Assembly (NCBI GenBank): GCA_001584585.1
Contig: LSYV01000020.1
Coordinates: 1,124,728-1,188,727 of the forward strand
Reading direction: 5' to 3'
Origin: Gonium pectorale
Taxonomy: Eukaryota > Chlorophyta > Chlorophyceae > Chlamydomonadales > Volvocaceae
DNA length: 64,000 nucleotides
Part shown: positions 34,401 through 45,865 of the stretch, piece by piece
Layout of the letters: each line of letters starts with the position of its first letter
Position numbering within the stretch: the stretch's first letter is position 1
The notes under the pieces: model-generated
What the model saw: the letters and a program-made list of their open reading frames with translations, nothing else
The model's database searches: none
Told to the model about the DNA's origin: nothing
Program-made: the position numbers and the translations under genes

Positions 34401-37400
34401 CATTAGGAGCTGCGTCTGGCGTCTGCCGTGGCGCTCAGCGAGGTGGAGGCTGCAGCTGCGGCAGCTGCAAAGGCGCACATGGTGGAGCTGGATGCCGCTC
34501 ACAGCGCCGCAGCGGAGGCCGTTGCAGCTTTGGAGACCCGCCTGGCAGCGGCGCAAGAGGACGTGAACGCCATGAATCTGGAGAAGGTTAGGCCAGAGAC
34601 ATCAATGAGTCTGGCAGATGTCAGAGCCGCTGCGCATGGCTCGACCGTCCTTTCCGAGATGAAACCAGTATACTCAGAATTGACAGTTTACACAACAAAC
34701 AACATAACAACACAACATCGAGTGTCGAAAATTATTATTTCTTGGATTGTCAGTTTTTTTCTCTGGCGGACCTCGCTGATCTGAAGCTTGCTCTGCTCAA
34801 GCTTGACCATGTTGAAGTTGATGTCAGTCAAATTGTCGTATCGTCGCGTACATAGGCCTGTGTTAGTAAGGGACGTCACCGTACACCATGACAATCCAGC
34901 GAAATCCATCCTATACACATACGACTTATGCATGTGTCGTCGGAGTTTTCAGGGCTTACACGCCTGGGAGGAGGACCGCTTTCCCAGAGGCGCCGCCCGT
35001 GCCACTGGGGCCCTGTAGCTACCCCAGCAAAAAAGAGAACCAGCGTTGCGCCCTGTACTGACTTCGCGTGCGCCCGCAGAAGGCGGCTGTAGCCGACGCC
35101 GAGGCACGCAGCGCTGCCGCTGCTGCACTGCTGGAGGGTCAATTGGGGACCGCATTGGCGGAAACTGCCAACCTGAAGGGGGCAGTCGAGGCACTCAAGG
35201 TAAAGCTGTTGGTTACAGTTAGTAACTGTCAGTCCACGAGCTCAGTGTCGTAAGCTTATACTACGAGGAGAGGGGAGCCTGGGAACCACAGCAAGGCGTT
35301 CACATCAGAGCTGCTTGAATCAAAATACAAAATACTGTGCTGATATCCAGATTCGAACTGGAGACCTCCCGCTTACTAAACGGGTGCTCTATCCAACTGA
35401 GCTATATCAGCTGATGGTAACAGAAATGATATCCGACCTTACATCAGATACACGCGTACACGCCCCTCGGATTCGCGCTTTCGCAGTAATTTCCCGGTGG
35501 CAGGCCGGGTCCCCCAGCGTCGGGGGTACTGTAACGAAGTCTGACTGTCTGTCTGCGCCGAATTTTCTCCTAAATCTGACTGTCTGCTTCCTCAAGGCGG
35601 ATACGGGGACACCCAGCATCAGGGACTATCAAACCTGCAAGTAGTAACGCAAGGACACGTTCCACGCACGGCTTGCCACCCGGGTGCGATACGATGCCAG
35701 CCGCGTGAAGTCCATGGCTCTGGAATGCCTGCGTCCCATCCCCGCAGGCTGGCCACCAGGCTGACTTGGCAGTTGTGGAGGCTCGGGCGGAGCAGCAGCT
35801 GGTGGGTCTCGCGGGCACAGCGGCCAGTTCCGGGGTCCCTCCCTGTTGGAAGATAGGGCGCCCCCCTTGCCAGGACGCCCCCACGGCGCTCACGATTGGA
35901 ATCGTGGGCCTTGGACAAAAAAAGCTTCAGAGGTTTTTCCCTCATGTGCCTTGGTGTAATACCGGAGTGCGAAGACTTACTGGACTTACGACGTAAGGGT
36001 TTGTCCTGCATAAGAGCCAGGCTTCACTGTCAGACCTGCGTTTTTGCCCATTCCGCTCGTTCCTGAAGGTGCGGGTCCAGGCCGACCTGGCGGACAGGGA
36101 GGAGCAACTGTTGCGCCTACAGGACGAGGTGTCTGCCGCGCGGAGTGAACTGGCCGCCGCTAGCGGAACCGGTGAGGCCTGCTGTTGGCAAGACGGCTTT
36201 GCGGCAATCAGCTTATCGCTTTTGATGGGCTAGTTTCATTCTTGCCCCACGTCGTGACGCCATGCTCTGTGCTTATATCGTCCTGTGCCCTGCTCCCGCA
36301 GCTGAGGTGCTTCGTCGGCAGGTGGCAGAGGCGCAGGAGGCGCTGGGTGTGGCGGAGGCGCGGGCCGCCGCGCTGGCGGCCCAGCTGGCGGAGGCGCGTG
36401 GCACCGCCGCGGCGGCCGAGGTGGCGGCCCGGCAGGCCCGCGCTGAGGTGGAGGCGCGGGCAGCCCATGAGCTGGCGGAGGCTGAGGCCCGAATGCGGGC
36501 GATACACGCTGCAGAGGTGGCAGAGCTGCAGGCGCAGGTACCGACTGGAATTCACAGCGAGGGAAAGTGCTCAATGGATGGAAATGAAAGCAGCTGGGGG
36601 GGATGTGGATGTGTGCCGTCTCCGTCATGGAGGTTTATTCACTAAGATCAAGTCCATAGGAGTACGTTGGGCTTCTGAGGAACACCTGTGACGGCCCGAC
36701 GTATTCTGCCCAAAGTGTTGAGATATAGTAGTGCAGATTGGTGGAGAAGCCACGGCGACTCGCGCCCGCCCGCGGCCCCTGCTGATGCTGTTGCAGATTG
36801 CAGCCCTCAAGGCGCAGCACGCTGCTGAACTGGCATTGCGGGATGCCGCACTGGAAGCAGCGCGCGCGGAGGGCGCGATGGCGCAGGCGGCGCAGGCGGA
36901 GGCCGCGGAGGCGGCGCGGACGGCAGAGCTCGCTGCGCTGCAGCGGCGGCATGCGGGCGAGGTGCATGAGGTACGCCGTGTGAGGATACCATGGTGCAAA
37001 ACAGGCCGTACGACATGGACTTGGGATGTTATTTGCCCGTTTGCCCCACTGGGTCCACTGGCCCTAGGCGTCATGCCCATCACTGGCCGGCTCCCCTTGT
37101 CCTCATGTCGCAGCTGCGCCACTCGTACGAGGCACGGCTTGGAGAGCGGGCGCAGGAGCTCCGCGCTGCGGTGGATCGCCTGGGAGAGCTTCAGGTGCGG
37201 GGTTGGCGCTCCTGTTGGCGAGGCCTGTGATGCAAGGATGAGCGACATGAGGTTTGCTTATCTAGGACGCTGCATATTAGGCCACATCATGTTTGGGAAC
37301 TTGTGGACAACGTGTGAAGCGTGAAGACGTACTACGGCATCCCTGGATACAGGAGTATACCTGTAGAGTTGTTGCAGCGGCCACAGTGCAACACTGTGTA

Positions 37401-38799
37401 TCTGCGTACTGACCCGTTGTCGCCTCCCTCCGTCCCGCCGTCGTCCCCTTGGACGCTTCCCCAGGCAAAGGTCCAGGAGCTGCAGCGCTCGGAGCGCGCG
37501 GGAGGTACGCCCCCGACGCTGGCGCCGGAGGGGCAGCAGTCGCCCCTCCCTGCCTCCGAGCCGCTGGCGGCCGGCTTGACCAGCCCCCCTCTGCCGAGTC
37601 TCGAGTTCATGAACAATGTGGTGCCCGGTCCTGGCAAGAGGGCGCGCGACGCCGGCGGCGACGCCGCTTCCGCCGGTGACGGCCCCGGCGCCGGCCCGGC
37701 CCAGCGTGGCGGCTTCAACGCGGATGGCAAGGGTGGCGGCGGTGACGTCAATGGCGGAGGTGGGGGCGTGGCCACCAGGGGCCATCAGCTGGTCGCGGAC
37801 CCCGCAGTCGCCGCCGCGACGGCGCCCGCCAAGCCGGCGGCCCCTGTGCGGTCTCCGGAAGCGCCCGGCAACGGCCCCACAGGCGGCCAGCAACCTCCGC
37901 GCCGCATCCTCGAGGCAGTGGCCACAGTGGCTCCCGTTGAGGCGCCAGCGCCCCTCAGTCCCGAGAAACTCAAGCCGACGCCCGCGCCGGCGGCGGCGCT
38001 CCCGCCGCAGCCTCTTCCCGCGAGCAAGCCTGCCAGCGGTGGCGGCCTTTTGGGTGGCCTCTTCGGTGGATTGTTCGGACGTGGTGGCCGCTCAAAGGAC
38101 GCCGGTAGCGGTGGCGCCGCTGCCCCCGCTGCTGCTGCTGCCGCCGCCGTGCCACCGGCGGAGGCGCCGCCGGCGCTCTCCGTCCCCTCCGCGCCCCCTA
38201 CGCGATCGCCACTCAAGGCCCCGCCAGTCGGTGGAGCTTCCGCCGGTCCCGTGGAGGCGGCGGCATCCGCAGCGGTGCCACCGCGCTCCGTGCCCGTTGG
38301 CGACGTCTTGGTTGACGCCGATGGCAGCGCCATGGTGGCTGCGGCGCTGTATAGGGAGATGAGGGGCCGCAGCCGCCGCGCCGCCGCTCCCTCCGCTCCA
38401 GCTCTGACGCCCGCCGCGCCGGCCGTGTCCGCTGCGCCCACGGGTGCTGCTGCTGCCGCGGGAGCGGCTCAGGCCGCCGACAGCGCGGAGTCGTTGCGGG
38501 CAGCCAGCAGCGGATCCGCGGAGCTCAACGCGAAGTCGCTCCGGCCGGCGACCGCCGCACCCGCACCCTCGCGGTTCCGCTCCACTGCGTCCGGCGCGGC
38601 GCCCGGCGGCTCGGGCCGCAGGGGCGTAGCGGCGGGTGCTGTGGACGGCGGCTGGGCGGAGGCGGCATCGTCCGAGGGCGGCACGCCGTCGGCTATGGCC
38701 GTGTACGCCTGGGCGGCCGTTGTGATCTCACTGCCGCTGGCGATTGCGCAGAAGAGCATGGATCTGGATATGGGGCCTGGCGACGGCAGCAAGCAGTGA
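19480..38799 (+). CDS. Giant CBM20 (x3) coiled-coil protein, SAGA1/SAGA2-like
   Basis: Recognisable coding segments, all phase-compatible: 19480-19740, 19859-20348 (then gap), 20792-20881, 21165-21230, 21481-21543, 21738-21980, 22243-22477, 22826-23034, 23339-23479, 23748-23883, 24068-24410, 24647-24947, 25169-25327, 25527-25694, 25865-26117, 26292-26650, 26813-26911, 27129-27260, 27407-27601, 27798-27869, 28043-28300, 28497-28580, 28755-28949, 29080-29145, 29335-32006, 32258-32389, 32540-32639, 32840-33139, 33288-33431, 33678-33929, 34137-34262, 34407-34586, 35080-35199, 35748-35801, 36069-36171, 36302-36537, 36797-36970, 37114-37194, 37465-38799. They total about 3,540 residues plus the gap. 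The Arg/Ser-rich N-terminus (about 90 aa) resembles a plastid transit peptide. Three CBM20 starch-binding domains follow, each with the GxW and WExGxNR signatures: domain 1 starts near residue 233 and spans the gap, domain 2 is 21738-22477, and domain 3 is 22826-23479. A hydrophobic helix (AMLRFLLFMLGTFMR) precedes a very long Ala/Glu/Gln-rich coiled coil, a Gly/Pro/Ala tail with GGLLGGLFGGLFGRGG, and a C-terminal hydrophobic segment (VYAWAAVVISLPLAIA). Chlamydomonas SAGA1 and SAGA2 pair a CBM20 with long coiled coils and act at the starch-pyrenoid boundary. A similar role here is inference. A strict Rubisco-binding motif ([DN]W[RK]xx[LIVA]) was not seen. Confidence 0.8.
20349..20791. other. 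Assembly gap (443 N)
   Basis: A run of N interrupts CBM20 domain 1 of the giant gene. The left flank ends in the TQPGQHL strand and the right flank resumes at LRWHEGHRW, so the gap hides the GxW loop of the domain and possibly an intron. A poly-C tract lies 500 bases upstream (about 19825-19850), and similar low-complexity DNA may have caused the gap. Confidence 0.99.
26350..26445 (+). repeat. In-frame 48-bp coding tandem duplication
   Basis: Two essentially identical 48-base units (26350-26397 and 26398-26445) lie inside the exon 26292-26650 of the CBM20 coiled-coil gene. Each encodes the 16 residues TAAASADSALAGTAAA in register. The near-perfect identity suggests recent slippage, so length may vary between strains. 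Confidence 0.9.
28398..28452 (+). repeat. Dispersed repeat family, intronic copy
   Basis: This lies in the intron between exons 28043-28300 and 28497-28580. It joins tgaccgtagagg directly to cgggctccctctttct. The first word matches 51714-51726, and the rest matches the minus strand of 9253-9292. In the 9-kb copy the same two parts occur in the opposite order and farther apart, as if the family were tandem or permuted. Confidence 0.6.
29545..32006 (+). repeat. Hendecad (11-residue, 33-base) repeat array with a 99-residue duplication
   Basis: The main exon of the CBM20 coiled-coil gene is built largely from 11-residue units of the form [H/Y/F]AEQLAxxEAQ. Examples are HAMQLSSLGAA, HDDQVGRLQAQ, HAEQLGQRDAA and, later, YAEDLAAVQAS and HTEQLAILQAQ. 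A larger duplication begins with EARLAEQLHL at 30517 and again at 30814, exactly 297 bases (nine units) apart. Occasional 7-residue steps break the register. Eleven-residue periodicity packs as a nearly straight or slightly right-handed coiled coil, unlike the usual heptad. Confidence 0.85.
35322..35332 (-). terminator. RNA polymerase III terminator of tRNA-Thr
   Basis: Two TTTT runs on the minus strand (35332-35329 and 35325-35322) begin six bases past the tRNA 3' end, the expected Pol III stop. Confidence 0.8.
35339..35411 (-). tRNA. tRNA-Thr (anticodon AGU), antisense in an intron
   Basis: The minus-strand cloverleaf is complete in 73 bases plus discriminator A at 35338. The acceptor stem GCTGATA pairs perfectly with TATCAGC. 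The D arm is GCTC/GAGC with loop AGTTGGATA. The anticodon stem CCCGT/GCGGG has loop TTAGTAA, which reads anticodon AGT (Thr). The T arm is TCCAG/CTGGA with loop TTCGAAT. The A-box (TAGCTCAGTTGG) and B-box (AGTTCGAATCT) promoter elements are present. There is no intron in the tRNA. It lies in the intron 35200-35747 of the CBM20 coiled-coil gene, on the opposite strand. Confidence 0.95.
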
Positions 38800-39638
38800 G
38801 GGTGACTGTAGGAGACGACCTGGCGCCGTTTGGTGTGTTCGAATCCTGATCAATAATGACTGATTGAAGGGCTTGTCAGCGTGTGTGCCGGAAAGGGAAA
38901 TACTTGCGCCCCGGTCGGCTCGTGAGGAATTGCATCGGCCGTGAAGTCTGTTCTGCAGTACATTGTGTCAAGCCAGGCGCGACCGCCCCTCGTTTAGCAT
39001 CCTCCCGAAGCCCGAATATCTTACGTGTCTGATGGGTTGCTCCACCGATTGCTCCACATCATCGGTATCAATCGAGCGGCCCTGCGCGGCTCACGCGCTG
39101 CCGGGGTACTCGCTGTGTCCATTCGCGCCCGCACTGGCGGCGGTGTGTGCGGGCGCATCTGATTTCATTGACCGCAGGCGGGCGGGATCCAGTATTGGGG
39201 CGCCATGTGACCTTGCTGACGCTCCGTCGCGCGTGATAAAGAAAACGTCGCATTCTTTGTGGAACATTACCCCGCTGAGGGCTGCGTGCCGTGCATGCTG
39301 TGCATACGTGCAGGTCGTGTTGGCGCCCGGGTGGTGAACATTCGGAAGTTTATACTGGGTCATAGGTGGACGGGCAGGTCAGAGCTGTGTGTTCAATCAA
39401 TCGTGTACATTTATGTCCCACAGCATCGTGATGCGCAGGAGGGCCGCGCAAGGCCCCAAGTGCACCCGCGGTGCGGGAGCTGCGCGCAGGGGCCGACGGC
39501 CATGCAACCAGGACGCCACGTGTTCGGGTGGCGTGGAACGGCTGGGACGTTGGGACTTCGTACAGCGCTGCGTCGTGCGGACTGCCGTGGGGCGCTGATG
39601 CGTGCGGCGTCCGCGATTTGTGTTTCCCGCAGTGTGTG

Positions 39639-39643
39639 TGTAA
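39639..39643 (+). terminator. Candidate poly(A) signal TGTAA for the giant CBM20 gene
   Basis: First TGTAA found after the stop at 38799, about 840 bases downstream. Confidence 0.4.
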
Positions 39644-40793
39644 GAATAGAACGCTTGCAGGTGTGGCGTACTGGTGGCACCGAATCCAGAGTAATGTCCA
39701 TGTGCCATGACGGAGCTCTTTATGAATGATGGCACACGTTTCTGCCGTCGGAACTAGGTAACGGTGTCCAATGTTGGGTGTGAGCAAGTATGTAAGGGTT
39801 TTTGGTGAACGTGTGCTCGCGTACATAGCTACAAGTCGGTAGATGAGGGCACTGCATGGTCGACAGGTCTGCGTGTAAGGTCTGGCCCGAGCTTTTCTAA
39901 AAACACCCCGTCCTTGTATCCGCTCAAGTACTTCGTGTCCAGGTGCGTGGGCTAGCCCCGTGAGTTACATAAATATGTTTAAACTCCTGTACGGTGGGGT
40001 GCCACCGTCACCAGGGCATCGGCTTCCACCAATTATACGACCCTGCTGCACCCAGCCCGCCCGAAGCGCCGAGCGGCATCGCAGACCCTTCAGACAGACG
40101 AGGGTCATTCGTCGTCGGCGCAGTCAGTGGCTGCGTAAATGCGGTCAGATTCAACATGCCCCCAGGCGCTGCCCACCAACGGGGAATAGCCGAGCGCTGA
40201 TGGACAGGTAGCACAAGATGATGGTCGGAGCTGATTCGGCCTGCTGGCGCGGAAGCTACGGCGACCTGTCCTGGCTATGTGGGGTTTCGTGCACAGGCAG
40301 CTACACAGGGGTTTGGGGGCGGGCCGCAAATTCAGAGGGCCCCGCACACAGGCGGCGATCTGAAAGGCACACACCCACCGCACGCAGGGACCCGCTGAGG
40401 TCACAGTAGGAAGGGCGATGGACGAACTGGAGACCTTCCACATCTATGGGTGCTTATCTCTCGCCCCGTCTGATCCGCATCAGGTTCGCCGACCGAGTTG
40501 GTCGGCGTTTCGCTGGCGGCATTCATACTGCAGTACACGCCTGTGGAGAGCTGTGCCCATACGCACCCCTGCCTGTAGCCTCCCTCCCTGCCGGGTACCA
40601 TACTGGCATGCTGGCTGTGGCGGAGCAGCATCTGAGGGCGGCGGCCCGGCGAACCCAGGGCCCGTGGCGTGCAATTGGTTGGGCCACCGCCTGTGGTATC
40701 CCCCGAAGCTTTGAGGATCTTCAAGCGTCTTGTAGATGTAAGCGAGGCAGGATGGGCTTTGCCGAGGAGTCCTTCTCAGGAGTTTACAAGACG

Positions 40794-40798
40794 ACGGA
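40794..40798 (-). terminator. Candidate poly(A) signal for the 41410-43183 gene
   Basis: TTACA on the plus strand (TGTAA on the minus strand) about 610 bases beyond the stop at 41410. Confidence 0.4.
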
Positions 40799-41409
40799 GG
40801 ACCAGAGGGGAGAGAAGGCACCCCGTACCCACCAGGGGCGCCCTTGGGCATGCCCTTGGGCGTCATTATGTGGCAGCGCTAAGAACAACTGACAGGGGCT
40901 GGCCAATGCCACCCTGCCGCACACTGGAGATCCCGTCGAACGACAACTAAACGTGTCGTCATGGCTACCGGTAAAGCCGCTGGAAAAGAATGGGTCTTCA
41001 TCAAGCTAAGCCACCGCGTACAAAAAGAGTGCCGATACACTACTGACACAGGTTGGGATCACGGGTATGCGGGGATCACGCAGGTTGGGTACTCGGGGCC
41101 GCACGACCGGCGGGGCAGACAGCGTTCATAACCCAAAAATACAGTATAGAGTCACTATCCGCTAACTGTCAAAATGCTCACCGCATCCCATGCAGGCGGG
41201 CGTGATCACCATGCCCCTCCCGCGCAAAGCAGGAGACGGACGCGCTGAACCCTCTTCACTCCCGCTGACAGCGAACCGGCCGATTGCAGCCGTCACTTCT
41301 CAACACGCGACACGAGCTTCATCATTGGGAACATCATCAACATAATATCGTGCGCTTCCGGTGTCCATAGCTGTCTGCATGCATGGTCGGCTGGCGCCCA
41401 TCGCGCCCA

Positions 41410-43183
41410 TCACGCCAAACCAGCCCTGAAGATGACCGTGTATGCACTGTGCGCCGCGTCCTCCTCAGCACTCCGCACTGCACCACCCGCTGCGCCGTCA
41501 GGACCCCGCGTGAAGAGGCCCCGCAGCCCGCCCTCAAGATTGGCCCGCCTCCTCCCCGTAATTTCGCGGATCTCAGCGGCTGCGTTGCCGGCGAAGCTGC
41601 GGAGAAACTCAACTGCGTCCCTGCCACCCCGGAGGATTCCGCCTCCTTGCTCCTCGCCATCGTCGTTATCCTCCCCGGTCAGGCCACGGACCAGGTCGTC
41701 AAGGTCTGCGAATGAGCGGTCACGGGAGTTTGCAGAGGCACTTCAACGAGCAGGGTGTAGGGCAGCACCGCGCTGCCGGGATGGGGCCGCAGTACCTTGG
41801 GTACTCACAGACGACAGGATCAGTGGTACACACTGATGCACGAATGGCTTGTGCTTCCGCATGGCGCGAAGGGCCGCACATACGGACATCAGCCATGGCC
41901 TTTTCATAAATAGTATGGCATGAGTACATCGCCGCCAACGCGGGTCAAGCGACCGTCGCTGCGTAAATGGCGTGGTCAGCCCGATCCAGAACATGAGCGC
42001 ACGAGGCGTCCGCAGACGGGCAGCCGCCTACCCCGCCTGCAAGCAAAAACCTGCGGACCTAAACCTACCGAGCCAGCTGTCACGGTCGTCGTTGCCGCCG
42101 TACACGGGTACGGAGTTCCTGAAGTCGAAGGGCTTCAGCGGCGAAGGGGCCACGTTGGGCGGCGCAAACCCATCGCCATCATTGGTGTCCTTCAAGTCCG
42201 CGTTCGGCGGGGGCGACCCCGCACCAAAGTAGGGCGATGGCGGCACGGCAAACAATACAGCATCGTCGCGGAGCGGCGCCAAGCTGCCATCAACGGGCGC
42301 AGGAGGGGAAGTTAACGGCGCCGGGGACGGTGGCGCTGGTGAGGGCGAAAGGGCCTCTGGTGCTGTTGCCGTGTCCGGGATGCAGGCGGGTACATTCACA
42401 GGCCTGGCGGGTGGTGAAGGGCCGTTGAGCATGGGAAAACGGCAGTCAGTTATGTTTGTCCAGATGCGGTGCGGCAGAAGGGAGCCTGAGGCATGCGCGA
42501 CTTATAACGGGAGATTCGGGAGTCAAGTATGCACGTGACATATGAATGTACACGCTTGTTCGGTATCACACACTGAAGGTCCCGGGCATGTCCGGTGCTG
42601 CACCCTGGCGGAAGAGGTGCTTTAGTAAAGCTGAGGGTTTGGCACCTCCCCGAAACAGTCTAGCTGCACACCTTACCACCGCTTTGGCGCCCGCTCACCA
42701 GTCACATATGCCAATCGCCGGATTGTAGACGAGCGTCGGGGAGCCCGCACAACGGCCGGCCGCCGCCGCCGTCGTGCCGTTGTCACAAGCCGCACAAGAG
42801 AAAAAGTACGTAAGGCCGCTGGAGCAGAGGATGAAGGTGTCGCAGGCACCCGGGTAGGCGTAGCCGCCATCAGCCAGGCCATTGGAGGAGCACCAGTCGC
42901 GACCCACGGGTCCGTTACCCGCTTCCGCAGCTTGCAGCACCTTGCGTGTCGCCCCAGACAGCGTCGTCCGCGGCACTGCTCCGCCAAATATGCGGCGGAT
43001 TGCTGGCAGGCCCATCCTTGAGGCCACACGCGCGGCCGCTGTGGGCGAATGGCGAGCTGTGGGTCCGGGCTTGCTACGGCCGGGGTCGGTCACTCCATGG
43101 ATCCCGCCTGCCGCCGCTGGATGGCATGCCAGGAGCGATAGTAACGTCGCTAGGATTAGCGCTGAGGTGGTATGACAGCGCAT
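41410..43183 (-). CDS. Secreted chitin-binding (CBM14/peritrophin-A-like) protein
   Basis: Three minus-strand exons (42699-43183, 42069-42403, 41410-41705) join in phase to about 371 residues. The ATG at 43183 opens a clear signal peptide (TSALILATLLSLLACHPAAA). Residues about 98-170 form a peritrophin-A-like chitin-binding module: WCSSNGLADGGYAYPGACD, then FILCSSG, FSCAACDNGT, and the hallmark ending YNPAIGICDWPVNVPAC, which is completed across the first intron. A Pro/Ser/Ala-rich linker follows, typical of volvocine extracellular proteins. The last exon is acidic then amphipathic (LDDLVRGLTGEDNDDGEEQG). It is joined on phase and coding appearance, and an alternative end near 41945 is possible. 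Such proteins bind chitin or related glucosamine polymers outside the cell; the target in this alga is unknown. Confidence 0.75.
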
Positions 43184-44348
43184 GGCACGCTCGTCTGGGT
43201 CAACTGCGTCTCGCGTCGGCGGTCAGGGTGTGGGTGGACGCTGCAGCCGCCAGCGCGTAGGGCATTCGCGCGCGCGTTCCTGCACGCTGCTGCTGTTTGC
43301 GATGCAAGCCTGAGCACCGGCAGCTAAGTTCGGGTCGTCCGATAGGGAGCCTGTCAGCTCATCGGGTACTCCTAGGCTCCGCGCTACGGGTCGCCCGCAC
43401 GGACATCACATTGACGGAAAGTGTCCGCAACTTCTTCGCGGCTGCATCCCAACTCGGTTGAAACCGAAAGCCGATGGAGCCGCACTAACGGGTATACGGA
43501 ACCAAAGATGCGGCGGGTAAGTACAAGCCAAGGCGGGCGATGCATGTTATCAGATAGGCCCTTCCGTCCCGGATTACCTGTTTTACCAGCGTGTCGCACT
43601 TCCCGGCTGGCATTCTAGGGGGCGTGCTGCGCACTGTCGCCGACTCCGCCACCGGTCCGTCGGCGACCCTGGCGACGAGCAGGTCCCTAGACCGGTGACA
43701 ACAGCTCGCCCACCTGGAATGCTTAGCGGGGGTACGCAAACTTATGAACAGGAGCGACGAGACTGCGGAGTCAGCTGCCGTCGTTGCTGCAGCGGCTGTA
43801 TACAAGGCAGATCAAGCAGGTAGAGGGGTCTGGCCGCAACCGAGCGTTCAGGCCGGCTGGAGGGATGCGACTGGGAGCATCGTTTTCAACGATAAACTTT
43901 GATCGGTTGCGCGTCCCATTGCGGCAGTGGTACCGGACGGCCATTCGTGCGTCGACGTGCACCCATGGGTCACTCCTTTGGAAGGTGTCGGCCCTGCTTC
44001 TACGGTACAAGGGCCTAAGCTCCGTGTCCTATTGTGCTCAAGAAAGTGGTTGCTCAGGCATAGCGTGCTCGGTGACTACCGAAGTGCTTGCACGTTTTCC
44101 TCAAACACGCCTTGCATATCTGACTGGAGATTAAGCATCTATTGAGACTACATGTATGCATATGCGAGTGCAATCGAGAGCACCACGCGAAAAATCGGTT
44201 ACGAGTGCAGCGCCGCACGGGAGGCCAAGTAGACCGGCCCAGGACTCTGATCAGCAGCATTACCCACTTGCTGCCGATCGGACGCGGCAGCTGCAATATT
44301 TCAGGGGCCACCGACCAAACCCTTGTGACCTGAACCCTCGATTGAAGG
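43184..44348. other. Divergent intergenic region
   Basis: About 1.2 kb between the chitin-binding gene (-) and ornithine carbamoyltransferase (+). I see no supported exon, repeat or RNA gene. Promoters of both genes are expected here. Confidence 0.5.

Positions 44349-45865
<1,517 letters not shown>

Larger units (their letters stand above)
38800..41409. other. Convergent 3' UTR region, no further gene seen
   Basis: 2.6 kb between convergent genes. Plus-strand TGTAA motifs occur at 39639-39643, 39791-39795 and 39874-39878, any of which could end the CBM20 gene transcript. A minus-strand signal for the chitin-binding gene lies at 40794-40798. Open frames in this stretch do not look coding. Confidence 0.5.

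Noticed and set aside
35315..35644. 109-residue plus-strand frame over the tRNA
   Set aside because: It reads through the antisense of the tRNA gene and has no protein similarity.
41720..41938. Cys-rich minus-strand frame as an extra chitin-binding exon
   Set aside because: It lacks the spacing of the CBM14 cysteines, and no splice junction joins it in phase. Exon 41410-41705 fits instead.
43784..44134. 116-residue plus-strand frame between the chitin-binding gene and OTC
   Set aside because: No domain, no supporting splice sites, and it lies where the OTC promoter and 5' UTR are expected.
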